A program made the translations under genes and the position numbers. Below the pieces are notes generated by a model that ran no database searches, had not been told where the DNA came from, and saw only the letters and a program-made list of their open reading frames with translations. Shown here one piece after another: positions 56,679 through 64,000 of a stretch of 64,000 bases of DNA. Source of the DNA: AV40 sp035568175 (GTDB lineage: Bacteria; Verrucomicrobiota; Verrucomicrobiia; Chthoniobacterales; UBA10450); contig DATMON010000015.1 in assembly GCA_035568175.1 (NCBI GenBank), forward strand, positions 62,001 through 126,000, written 5' to 3'. Position 1 is the first letter of the stretch. Every line of letters starts with the position of its first letter.

Positions 56679-56861
56679 TTAGCAAACCTTGGCGCGCAGG
56701 AACTTGCCGTCGCTTTGGACGCGCACTTTTCCGCTGCCCAAGAGGTCAGCAACGGCCGCGACCGTTTCTTTCGTGTTCTTCGTGCAAGAACTGACTGCGA
56801 GGACGAGGTCGCCAAGAGAAAGTTTCGTGCGTGGCTTTAGGATTTGGCTGTTTTTCTTCAT
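56679..56861 (-). CDS. Small protein of unknown function
   Basis: A 60-residue protein: basic N-terminus KKNSQILKPRTKLSLG, then DLVLAVSSCTKNTKETVAAVADLLGSGKVRV, which reads as a helix-turn-strand unit with a conserved-looking SSCTKN. It could be a small DNA- or RNA-binding protein. The ATG at 56861 is preferred to a GTG at 56885. No family assigned. Confidence 0.6.
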   Translation of the reverse strand: MKKNSQILKPRTKLSLGDLVLAVSSCTKNTKETVAAVADLLGSGKVRVQSDGKFLRAKVC

Positions 56862-56958
56862 TGCTTTGTATCCGTTTGACAGCACCTTCAGTGCCTTTGT
56901 TCAATCTTATTTCGCGCGCAGCACGCGTGGCGGTTGGATTAATCTTAGCGGAGAAAAC

Positions 56959-57588
56959 TCAGTTCGATTTCCGCTTGGAAAGCCACATCGAAACAGCGTA
57001 AAGCATCGCGAATGCGAGAACTACCAGGAGCAGCCACTTCGATTGGCTCCGCACGAAATGCACAAATCCTTCCGGATCATTCAATAAATCGGGAGCAACC
57101 CGATGAGCGCGAACGCCAAGATAAGCCAGGATCGAACATGAAATCGTTGACCCCAGAATCGTCCAGACGCTGAAACTCGTAAAATTCATCCGAACAATGC
57201 CGGCCGGGATCGAGATCAAATGCCGGACGCCGGGCAAAAGGCGGGCGAAGAAAACGCCCCCGGATTCATAGCGGGCGAGCCAGTGCTCGGCTTCCTCCAA
57301 TTTCTTCGGTGAAAATAGAATGAATCGGCCGAAACGCACGACTAACGGACGACCGAGCCAAAGTGAAAGCCAATACATTACCGCCGCGCCCAGATACGCC
57401 CCCAGCGTGCTCGCCAGAATCACACCTGCGAGGCTCAATCTGCCTTCCGCAGCCAAAAACGCGGCCGGCGGCACCACTACCTCTGCGGGCAACGGAATGG
57501 GCGTGCTTCCCATCGCCATCAACACAATGATTCCGAGGTAGCCCCCGGTCAGGACCCATTCGGACCAATGTTGAAGCAAATGATGCAT
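56959..57588 (-). CDS. DedA-family membrane protein
   Basis: A 209-residue protein with about five membrane helices. DedA/SNARE-associated landmarks: PIPLPAEVVVPPAAFLAAEG, GAYLGAAVMYWLSLWLGRP, and the Arg-containing FARLLPGVRHLISIPAGIVRMNF. Family members move or flip phospholipids (undecaprenyl phosphate carriers in some cases) across the inner membrane. It is divergent from the MsbA-like exporter, with a repeat-rich gap of 106 bp. Confidence 0.9.
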   Translation of the reverse strand: MHHLLQHWSEWVLTGGYLGIIVLMAMGSTPIPLPAEVVVPPAAFLAAEGRLSLAGVILASTLGAYLGAAVMYWLSLWLGRPLVVRFGRFILFSPKKLEEAEHWLARYESGGVFFARLLPGVRHLISIPAGIVRMNFTSFSVWTILGSTISCSILAYLGVRAHRVAPDLLNDPEGFVHFVRSQSKWLLLVVLAFAMLYAVSMWLSKRKSN

Positions 57589-57694
57589 GCGAAGAATTTC
57601 GGATTTCGGATTTCAGATTTAGGATTTAGCCTGAGCGGAAATTCGAGCGTGTGTAGTTCAATCTGAAATCGGCAATCTGCAATCTTAAATTATC

Positions 57695-59437
57695 ATGTCG
57701 ATCTACCGGCGCGTCTTTCGTTACTACCGGCCCTTTCTGCCGCAGACTATTGCCGGATTGCTGCTCTCTCTGATCGGCATCGGCCTGAATCTGCTCAAAC
57801 CATGGCCGTTCAAGATCATCGTCGACGATTTTCTGAGACCGAATCCTAACCCGCCCGGCGATGCGCACACCTGGATTCCCCTGCTCTGTCTTGCCCTCGT
57901 CGTGATCCAGTTCCTCTGGGGAGTGATCAATTGGGCAACCAATTACATTTTGGTGAAGGTCGGACTGCAGACGCTTTTAAAATTGCGCACCGACCTCTAC
58001 GCTTACCTGCAATCGCTCTCGCTCAAGTATCACGACCTCCGCCGGTCGAGCGATTTGAGTTTTCGCGTGGCCTACGATTCGCAGTCGATCCAGACGATCT
58101 ACAACAAAGGCTTCACCGGCATTTTCGGTTCCGTTGTCACTTTGATCGGCACGTTTGCGATCATGGTGCAGCTCGATTGGCAACTCACCCTGCTCTCGTT
58201 AGGCATCGTTCCGCTCATCATTCTGGCGATTTACTTTTTCGCGCACCGAATACGCCACCAATCGACCTTCATCCAGGAACAGGAAAGCGCGGTCCTCGCG
58301 CAAGCGCAGGAAGGGCTCAGTTCCATTCGCATGGTGCACGCGTTCGGACGTGAACAATTCGAGGTCATGCAATTCCACCAGCAAGCCCAACAAAGTTTAC
58401 AGGCGAACCTCCGTCTCACGCTCACCAACGTGAACAGCGCGCTCGTCATCAGCACGCTGATGGTTTTCGGCACGGCGGCGATGTATTACGTCGGAACGCT
58501 GCACGTTCTCGCCGGCACGCTCACGCTCGGGACGCTCCTGGTTTTCAGCGCTTACTTGCTCATGCTCTATCAACCGCTCGAATCGATCACTTACACTGCA
58601 TGGGCGATGGAAGGTGCGACCGCCGGCGCAAAACGCTGCTTCGAAGTGCTGGATCGAGAAGACGACGTGGTCGATTCGCCGAACGCGATCGCGATTGATT
58701 CCGCCAAAGGCGCGATCGGATTTCAAAATGTGTCCTTCGGATACGCCCAAGATCGACAGGTGCTGCACGATGTCGATCTTCGGATTGAGCCGAACCAAAT
58801 GATCGCGATCGTCGGCGGCACCGGCGCCGGCAAAAGCACGCTTCTAAGCTTGGTCCCCCGCTTTTACGATCCGACTTCCGGTTCGGTCACGCTCGACGGC
58901 CGCGACGTGCGCGAGATCAAAAAACAATCGCTGCGCGCACAAATCGGGATCGTGTTGCAGGACACGCTCCTGTTTTCGACCACGATTCGGGAAAATATTG
59001 CTTACGGCCGGCCCGAGGCGACCGATGATGAAATTATTGACGCGGCCAAGCGCGCGCAGGCCGATGAATTCATTCGGCAGTTGCCGAACGGTTACGCCAG
59101 CACGGTCGGCGAACGCGGACAGCAATTAAGCGTCGGCCAACGTCAGCGTATTGGAATTGCTCGCGCTTTTTTGAAGAACGCGCCGATTTTGTTGCTCGAT
59201 GAACCGACGTCGGCGCTCGATCCCACGACCGAAGCCGCCATCATGGAAACAATCAAAGATTTAATGCGGGGCCGGACGACTCTGATTGCGACTCACCGCC
59301 TGGCCACCATTCACGATGTCGATCGCATCGTGGTGGTCGAGCACGGGCGCATGGTGGAGCAAGGTCGCGGAACGGAATTGCTCGCACGCGGCGGTGTTTA
59401 CGCGAAACTGTTCACTTCCGGAAAATTTCCAACATGA
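57695..59437 (+). CDS. MsbA-like ABC exporter (fused membrane and ATPase domains)
   Basis: A 580-residue half-transporter. Six membrane helices (about 15-310, beginning YRPFLPQTIAGLLLSLIGIGLNLL) with the coupling-loop region FGREQFEVMQFHQQAQ; the ATPase domain (about 335-570) has Walker A VGGTGAGKSTLLSLV, QDTLLFSTTIRENIAYG, LSVGQRQRIGIARAFL, LLLDEPTSALD and ATHRLATI. It probably flips lipid A core or another lipid-linked product. The ATG at 57695 lies inside an ATGTCGATCT motif. It overlaps the acyltransferase gene by 4 bp. Confidence 0.92.
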   Translation: MSIYRRVFRYYRPFLPQTIAGLLLSLIGIGLNLLKPWPFKIIVDDFLRPNPNPPGDAHTWIPLLCLALVVIQFLWGVINWATNYILVKVGLQTLLKLRTDLYAYLQSLSLKYHDLRRSSDLSFRVAYDSQSIQTIYNKGFTGIFGSVVTLIGTFAIMVQLDWQLTLLSLGIVPLIILAIYFFAHRIRHQSTFIQEQESAVLAQAQEGLSSIRMVHAFGREQFEVMQFHQQAQQSLQANLRLTLTNVNSALVISTLMVFGTAAMYYVGTLHVLAGTLTLGTLLVFSAYLLMLYQPLESITYTAWAMEGATAGAKRCFEVLDREDDVVDSPNAIAIDSAKGAIGFQNVSFGYAQDRQVLHDVDLRIEPNQMIAIVGGTGAGKSTLLSLVPRFYDPTSGSVTLDGRDVREIKKQSLRAQIGIVLQDTLLFSTTIRENIAYGRPEATDDEIIDAAKRAQADEFIRQLPNGYASTVGERGQQLSVGQRQRIGIARAFLKNAPILLLDEPTSALDPTTEAAIMETIKDLMRGRTTLIATHRLATIHDVDRIVVVEHGRMVEQGRGTELLARGGVYAKLFTSGKFPT

Positions 59438-60021
59438 GCAACATCAAACAAGATCGACATGTCGAGCACGACTGGTATCCGGATCCAATTCCTCCCAACG
59501 TCGAGTTCGGCGAAGGCTTCTATTGCGAGAGTGCTCAGATTTTCAAAAAACTGATCAGCAAAAAACCGGGCGCGGTTGTGATCGGCAATCACGTTTCCTG
59601 TTACGCCGGCTGCTCGTTCGCGGTTGGCGAAAATGGAAAGTGCACCGTCGGCGATTTTACGTTGCTCAACGGCGCGCTCATCATGGCCGAAGAAAAGATC
59701 GACATTGGCTCGCATTGCCTCGTTTCCTGGAATGTCGGCATCGCCGATTCCGATTTTCATCCGCTCGAACCGGCGCAACGGTTGATCGATGCGCAAGCGC
59801 TCGCCCCGTATTTCAAAGATCGACCGCCACGACCAAAATTGAAAACAGCGCCGGTAAAGATCGGCGACAATGTTTGGATCGGAATGGGCGCAGTAATTTT
59901 GAAAGGCGTGACCATCGGCGATAATTCGGTCGTCGCGGCTGGAGCGATCGTCACTAAGAGCATCCCGGCGAATACGATCGTCGCCGGAAATCCGGCCTTG
60001 GTCGTTAAGAAATTCGAATGA
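59434..60021 (+). CDS. Left-handed beta-helix acyltransferase (hexapeptide family)
   Basis: A 195-residue protein with repeated hexapeptide units (VVIGNHVSCYAGCSFAVG, CTVGDFTLLNGALIMAEEKIDIGSHCLVSWNVGIADSDFHPLE) and the acetyl-CoA end motif VKIGDNVWIGMGAVILKGVTIGDNSVVAAGAIVTKSI. It is similar to WcaF/maltose-type O-acetyltransferases. Overlap with the exporter and the glycosyltransferase-like gene after it suggest a surface polysaccharide or lipid modification unit. Confidence 0.88.
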   Translation: MSNIKQDRHVEHDWYPDPIPPNVEFGEGFYCESAQIFKKLISKKPGAVVIGNHVSCYAGCSFAVGENGKCTVGDFTLLNGALIMAEEKIDIGSHCLVSWNVGIADSDFHPLEPAQRLIDAQALAPYFKDRPPRPKLKTAPVKIGDNVWIGMGAVILKGVTIGDNSVVAAGAIVTKSIPANTIVAGNPALVVKKFE

Positions 60022-60028
60022 GATCAGC

Positions 60029-60125
60029 AAACGCCCAACGCCGAACGCCCAACGCCCAATACCGAATTCAGAGCACCGCCTCTTTTATTCGAGATTGGAT
60101 GTTCGGCGTTGGACGTTCGGCGTTT
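60029..60125. repeat. Inverted CCCAACGCCGAACG-type repeat
   Basis: A left part of tandem AACGCCC/GCCGAACG units (60029-60067) and a right part (60094-60124) with GGATGTTCGGCGTTGGACGT are inverted to each other and form a long imperfect stem. Sequence like the left part is found in frame inside obg (17420-17455, about 28 of 36 positions equal). Confidence 0.65.
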
Positions 60126-60133
60126 TCTTTGTA

Positions 60134-61306
60134 ATGGCCCGCAAGCGGATCGTGGTGATGGGCTTTATGGGAGGGATGCCGATCGCCGGCGTGATCTGGC
60201 AGCACGTCCATTATGTCGTCGGATTGCAACGGCTGGGGCACGACGTTTACTACATCGAAGATTCAGCGCGGCTTCCCTACAATCCGGAAACCTTTGAGGT
60301 AAACGACGAGTTCGATTACGCCGCGAAAGTCCTGGGTCGTTTGGCCGGCGAATTCGATTTCAAGAACCGCTGGGCGTTCTGCGCGCGTTACCTCGAAAAA
60401 AATCCGACGGCCGGGCTGCCGTTAAAAAAGATTCGCCAGCTTTATCGCGACGCCGACGCCATCTTGAACATTTGCGGCACGCAGGAGTTCAATGACGATT
60501 TGTTGAAGAGCAATCGTATTATTTATGTCGAAAGCGATCCCGGTGTTGAACAAATCAAGATCGACAAAAGCCTCAGATCGACAATCGATTACCTCAGCCG
60601 TCATCACAACCTTTTCACGTTCGGGGAAAACGTCGGCACGAAAAAATTTCCGGTGCCGACGCACGGATTCAAATGGAACGCGACGCGGCAACCTGTCGTG
60701 ACCGATCTTTGGAAAACAAGTCGCGCGCCTAAACGGGCGGCAGTTTTCACTTCCATCGCGAATTGGTCGACCAGCGGATTGAAAGACATCACCTGGCGCG
60801 GTCGAAAATATCTCTGGAGCAAGTCGCGCGAATTTTTGCGTTTCGTGGCCGCGCCGAAAAAGGCGGGCGAAACTTTCGAGCTCGCAACAAACATTCAGGA
60901 CCGAAAAACGTGGGAGAAATTCGAGCGCAACGGTTGGCGATTCACTTCGCCGGTACAAATGAGCGTCGATCACTGGCTTTACCGCGATTACATCCAGCAA
61001 TCGAAAGGCGAGTTCACTGTCGCAAAAGATCAGTACATCCGGCTCAACACCGGCTGGTTCAGCGATCGGAGCGCCTGTTACCTCGCTGCGGGACGTCCTG
61101 TCATTACGCAGGAAACCGGTTTCACAACAAATTACGGAGGCGATGCCGGCCTGCTTGCTTTTCGTTCGTTAGGCGAAATCGCCGAAGCCGTAAAAATGAT
61201 CAATCGCGACTACAAGAAGCACTCGGGCGCGGCCCGACAAATCGCGCATGAAATCTTCGAAGCCGAGAAAGTCTTAAAGTCATTGCTCGACCGCGCCGGA
61301 ATTTGA
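60134..61306 (+). CDS. Glycosyltransferase-like protein (GT-B type fold suspected)
   Basis: A 390-residue protein: VVMGFMGGMPIAGVIWQHVHYVVGLQRLGHDVYYIEDSARLPYNPE at the N-terminus looks like the donor-side Rossmann start of GT-B enzymes; the C-terminal part has LNTGWFSDRSACYLAAGRPVITQETGF and ALLAFRSLGEIAEAV-type sequence (GDAGLLAFRSLGEIAEAVKMIN), typical of the nucleotide-sugar end of such enzymes. Sugar and acceptor are unknown. The ATG at 60134 is taken because the preceding in-frame codons are repeat sequence. Confidence 0.7.
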   Translation: MARKRIVVMGFMGGMPIAGVIWQHVHYVVGLQRLGHDVYYIEDSARLPYNPETFEVNDEFDYAAKVLGRLAGEFDFKNRWAFCARYLEKNPTAGLPLKKIRQLYRDADAILNICGTQEFNDDLLKSNRIIYVESDPGVEQIKIDKSLRSTIDYLSRHHNLFTFGENVGTKKFPVPTHGFKWNATRQPVVTDLWKTSRAPKRAAVFTSIANWSTSGLKDITWRGRKYLWSKSREFLRFVAAPKKAGETFELATNIQDRKTWEKFERNGWRFTSPVQMSVDHWLYRDYIQQSKGEFTVAKDQYIRLNTGWFSDRSACYLAAGRPVITQETGFTTNYGGDAGLLAFRSLGEIAEAVKMINRDYKKHSGAARQIAHEIFEAEKVLKSLLDRAGI

Positions 61307-61352
61307 GCGGTTGCTTTTCAATTAGTTCGTTTCATCTTCCAGACTTTCCGGC

Positions 61353-63011
61353 ATGAAGGGCGTTCCCATTTTTATCGCAGTAACGTTGCTCGTTTCGTCC
61401 ACGTCGTTCGCGCAACAGCAGCCGAACGGGCAGCAGCCAAACGGGCTGCCACCTTCGAATGGAGCACCGCCGTCAAACTCTCCGATTGAGCCAAGACCTC
61501 GTGATCTTGCACCCGGGACACGAGCAAACACGCCCGGGCAAAATGTCGTGGCTGTTCCGGTGCCAATGGCACCCCCGCAACCAAATGGTCCGATTCAAAA
61601 AAGTCTGGTCCGCATCACCGCGACCGAAGTGGCGCCGGATTATCGCGCGCCTTGGAATGCCGGCATGATCGGCCGAGGTGTCGGCGCCGGATTTGTGATC
61701 GAGGGCAACCGCATCATGACCAACGCACACGTGGTCAGTAACAGCCGCTATCTCACGGTCGAGCGCGATGGCGATCCAAACAAGTATCCGGCCAGAGTGC
61801 TTTTCGTCGCGCATGATTGCGACCTGGCGCTCATCACCGTCGATTCTCCAAATTTCTACAAGAACATGCTGCAGCTGAAGTTTGGCGGAATTCCGGAACT
61901 CGAATCGACCGTTTCGGCCTACGGGTATCCGATCGGCGGCGAGCGGATGTCGGTTACCACCGGTATCGTTTCACGGATCGATTTCCAACTTTACACTCAC
62001 TCATCGATTGATCAGCACCTGGCCGTCCAAATCAGCGCCCAAATTAATCCGGGCAACAGTGGCGGTCCCGTGATGCAAAACGCGAAGGTCGTCGGCGTCG
62101 CGTTTCAAGGTTACAGCGGCGACGTCGCGCAAGGCGTCGCGTACATGGTGCCGACGCCGGTGATTAATCGCTTTCTCAAGGACGTCAGCAAGGGTCGCTA
62201 CGACGGGTATGTCGATCTTGGAATCACTTATGGAAAATTACAAAACCCGGCGCAGCGAAAATTTCTTGGTTTGAAAGACGACGGGCGGGGCGTGTTGGTC
62301 GAAACCGTGGTCGCGGCCGGACCATGCGCGAAAATTCTACGGCCGGGCGACGTTTTGCTCTCAATCGATAATCATCCGATAGCGAGCGACGGAAATGTGG
62401 AGCTGGAAGGCGAGCGAGTTGAGATGCCCGAAGTCGTCGAGCGAAAGTTCAAGGGAGACAAAGTGAAGTTCGACATCTGGCGCGACAAACAATCGACCAA
62501 CGGAAGCGTGCAGCTCGACAACGTTCCGCCGTATTTTATGCAGAGCCACAAGTATGATGTCCGGCCTCGATATATCCTTTACGGAGGCCTTCTCTTCCAA
62601 CCACTGTCGCTCGATTTGCTCGAAGCATATCAACCCCAGGATCTGCGGCTTCGCCATTTCTTCGATTTTTATGTGATCGACCAACTCTATATCGAGCATC
62701 CAGACGTGATTGTGCTGACGAACATTTTGCCGGACCCGATCAACACTTATCTCGCGCCTTACCGCGGCGGAATTGTCGATTCAATCAACGGCAAAAAGAT
62801 TCACACCTTGGAGGAGTTAAGTCAGACCTTGTCCGAGCCGGCCGAGCGATTTGTGATCGACATGATCGGAGACGGCCCTCCGCTTGTGCTGGATCCGAAA
62901 CAAGTCGAAGCCGCGCGGGAACGGATCAGACAACGTTACAATGTCGTCCGGGAGCAAAATCTCCAGGAGCAACCCACTGCGAAGTCGCCCGATCTCCAGA
63001 CAAAAATTTAA
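61353..63011 (+). CDS. Secreted trypsin-like serine protease with PDZ domains (Deg type)
   Basis: A 552-residue protein. Signal peptide (to about 22), a Gln/Pro/Asn-rich linker (about 23-80), then an S1C protease domain with His in IMTNAHVVSNS, Asp in AHDCDLALITVD and Ser in INPGNSGGPVM. The catalytic triad is complete. A first PDZ-like domain follows (about 310-385, GVLVETVVAAGPCAKILRPGDVLLSIDN) and the C-terminal 150 residues resemble the second PDZ-like part of plant DEG proteins (YLAPYRGGIVDSINGKKIHTLEEL). It acts in periplasmic protein quality control. An inactive paralogue follows 2 bp downstream. Confidence 0.9.
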   Translation: MKGVPIFIAVTLLVSSTSFAQQQPNGQQPNGLPPSNGAPPSNSPIEPRPRDLAPGTRANTPGQNVVAVPVPMAPPQPNGPIQKSLVRITATEVAPDYRAPWNAGMIGRGVGAGFVIEGNRIMTNAHVVSNSRYLTVERDGDPNKYPARVLFVAHDCDLALITVDSPNFYKNMLQLKFGGIPELESTVSAYGYPIGGERMSVTTGIVSRIDFQLYTHSSIDQHLAVQISAQINPGNSGGPVMQNAKVVGVAFQGYSGDVAQGVAYMVPTPVINRFLKDVSKGRYDGYVDLGITYGKLQNPAQRKFLGLKDDGRGVLVETVVAAGPCAKILRPGDVLLSIDNHPIASDGNVELEGERVEMPEVVERKFKGDKVKFDIWRDKQSTNGSVQLDNVPPYFMQSHKYDVRPRYILYGGLLFQPLSLDLLEAYQPQDLRLRHFFDFYVIDQLYIEHPDVIVLTNILPDPINTYLAPYRGGIVDSINGKKIHTLEELSQTLSEPAERFVIDMIGDGPPLVLDPKQVEAARERIRQRYNVVREQNLQEQPTAKSPDLQTKI

Positions 63012-63013
63012 AG

Positions 63014-64000
63014 ATGCGAAGTTTATTCATCACCGTTGTTTTCGCTGTGGCCGTTAGCGCTGGCGCCGCGGTCAAGAAAGACGCAGCCTCGCCGGCGCCG
63101 AACAAAGACGTCAAACAAAAGCCACTCTCGCTCGTGCGCGTCAACGTGACCGGCCAGTCGTATGATTATTTCCGACCGTGGCAAAAGAAAGCGCCGGTCT
63201 CCAAGCGCGCGCTCGGGGCAGTTCTTTCAAAAGGGCGCGTGCTCGTCACCGCGGATTTGGTCACAAACCAAAATTACGTCGAGCTCGAGCGTGCCGAATC
63301 AGGCGAAAAAACCGCCGCCAACGTTGAAGTAATCGATTACGAGGCGAACCTCGCCCTTCTCGAACCGAGTGAGAAAAATTTCCTCGACGGGATCGCGCCG
63401 CTCGACATTGCCGCGGACACGGTCGTTGGCGATCGACTCGCCGCGTGGCAACTTGAGCCGACCGGTGCGTTGGTCGCGACTGAAGGCCTGGTCACGACCA
63501 TTCAGATGACCCATTACCCGGTCGATGTCGGCCAGTTTCTCACCTATCGCATCAGCATCCCGATGCAGTATCGCGAAAACAGCTACACGATTCCGCTGGT
63601 CAAAAACAACAAGCTCGCCGGTTTGCTTTTGCGTTACGATCCGCGATCGCAGCTGATCGATGCGATTCCGGCGCCGATCATTACCCATTTCCTGAAGGAA
63701 GCCGAGAGCGAGCACTACCGCGGATTTCCGGCAGTCGGTTTTTCATTTTTTCCAACCCGCGATCCGCAATTACGGAAATATGCTGGCCAAACAGGCAAGC
63801 CTGGCGGCGTTTACGTGACTAACGTCGAACCAAACATGCCAGCGATGAAAGCAGGGATGCAAGTGGGCGACATCATCATGGCGATCGGAAATCACGAGAT
63901 CGACCAGAACGGCAATTATGTCGATCCGCTTTACGGCAAAATCGATTTTACCAATTTGATTAGCGCGCATTCCTACGCGGGGGACGTGCTCTCGTTTCAA
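63014..64000 (+). CDS. Secreted trypsin-fold paralogue without catalytic residues, with PDZ (3' end outside window)
   Basis: Starts at ATG 63014 and stays open to the right edge (329 codons). Signal peptide SLFITVVFAVAVSAGAA, then a protease-like fold (about 35-225) in which each catalytic segment is altered: the His block reads RVLVTADLVTNQ, the Asp block YEANLALLEP, and the Ser block YTIPLVKNNKLAGLLL, so none of the three residues is present. A PDZ domain begins near residue 255 (GGVYVTNVEPNMPAMKAGMQVGDIIMAIGNHEI). It probably binds substrates or partners for the active protease encoded just before it. Confidence 0.8.
   Translation, partial: MRSLFITVVFAVAVSAGAAVKKDAASPAPNKDVKQKPLSLVRVNVTGQSYDYFRPWQKKAPVSKRALGAVLSKGRVLVTADLVTNQNYVELERAESGEKTAANVEVIDYEANLALLEPSEKNFLDGIAPLDIAADTVVGDRLAAWQLEPTGALVATEGLVTTIQMTHYPVDVGQFLTYRISIPMQYRENSYTIPLVKNNKLAGLLLRYDPRSQLIDAIPAPIITHFLKEAESEHYRGFPAVGFSFFPTRDPQLRKYAGQTGKPGGVYVTNVEPNMPAMKAGMQVGDIIMAIGNHEIDQNGNYVDPLYGKIDFTNLISAHSYAGDVLSFQ

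Larger units (their letters stand above)
1616..62219. repeat. Dispersed oligomer AAGATCGACAT (19 full copies; inner 9-mer 33 copies)
   Basis: Full 11-mer starts, forward: 1616, 9128, 22142, 30948, 41419, 43029, 45093, 47726, 59450, 59695; reverse (ATGTCGATCTT): 16809, 26935, 32723, 41816, 42486, 45412, 47053, 58770, 62209. The remaining copies of the 9-mer AGATCGACA start, forward, at 17403, 26228, 39689, 39705, 58750, 60558, 60575; reverse (TGTCGATCT) at 2005, 29054, 39523, 43106, 49929, 55305, 57696. In random sequence about 0.03 copies of the 11-mer and 0.5 of the 9-mer would be expected. The strand split is 17:16. Most copies lie in coding sequence; 39689, 39705, 49929 and 55305 are intergenic. 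Confidence 0.85.

Noticed and set aside
60095..60133. Thirteen extra N-terminal codons of the glycosyltransferase-like gene
   Set aside because: They are the inverted GTTCGGCGTTGG repeat read in frame; the conserved start is the ATG at 60134.
1616..62219. Reading the AAGATCGACAT motif as a Chi or KOPS site
   Set aside because: Those are polar along the replichore; here copies are 17 to 16 on the two strands within one window. A local window cannot exclude it fully.
1..64000. CRISPR arrays, rRNA genes, transposases, integrases, prophage genes
   Set aside because: None seen: no regularly spaced direct repeats, no rRNA-like sequence and no recombinase or phage motifs on either strand.

Overview
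The window looks like a chromosomal segment of a Gram-negative bacterium of the Verrucomicrobiota, possibly near Chthoniobacterales. This is an inference. It rests on lipid A, Kdo and heptose genes (lpxI, heptose kinase, gmhB, kdsB, an MsbA-type exporter), a short ATP synthase delta subunit, a Ser/Thr kinase paired with the ECF sigma type common in Planctomycetes and Verrucomicrobia, DUF5684 and DUF4388-like proteins, and many short palindromic intergenic repeats. No rRNA, CRISPR array, transposase, phage gene or integrase was seen. One tRNA gene was found, tRNA-Ala(GGC).

Layout. 1-8.7 kb: an MBL-fold/rhodanese sulfur enzyme (cut by the left edge), a sulfite-oxidase-like molybdoenzyme, an LprI-like secreted protein, a broken NHL-type gene, a regulatory cluster (response regulator, Ser/Thr kinase, ECF sigma, response regulator) behind a sigma-54-like promoter, an outer-membrane barrel, a GIY-YIG protein and tRNA-Ala. 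8.8-17.8 kb, minus strand: obg, the F1Fo ATP synthase genes atpB-E-F-H-A-G-D-C with a four-helix-bundle gene inserted between atpD and atpC, then lpxI. 17.8-22 kb: secreted and lipoprotein genes. 22-27.3 kb: acyl-CoA enzymes (minus), then mannose-1-phosphate guanylyltransferase, ruvX and truA. 27.3-30.5 kb: a large hybrid histidine kinase. 30.5-33.9 kb: sulfate activation (cysD, cysN-C). 34-35.3 kb: nuoB and nuoC. 35.3-36.8 kb: three small gene cassettes, each bounded by an integron attC site, with no integrase in view. 37-41 kb: an HD phosphodiesterase, PhoH and two secreted proteins. 41.1-45.1 kb: a tightly overlapping heptose/Kdo/CTP operon. 45-48.4 kb: tsaC-like gene, purE, aroK, queG. 48.5-53.2 kb: a MacAB-like efflux system with two permeases. 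53.4-64 kb: a double-receiver protein, purB, DedA, MsbA-like exporter, acyltransferase, a glycosyltransferase-like protein and two secreted trypsin-like proteins, the second inactive by sequence and cut by the right edge.

Two observations stand out. First, the oligomer AAGATCGACAT and its complement occur 19 times (the inner 9-mer 33 times), nearly equally on both strands, far above chance and similar in style to DNA uptake sequences. Second, short palindromic repeat families have been absorbed into genes: they supply the stop codon of obg, the start codon of lpxI and the N-terminus of queG, and another repeat appears to have contributed an in-frame insertion inside Obg.
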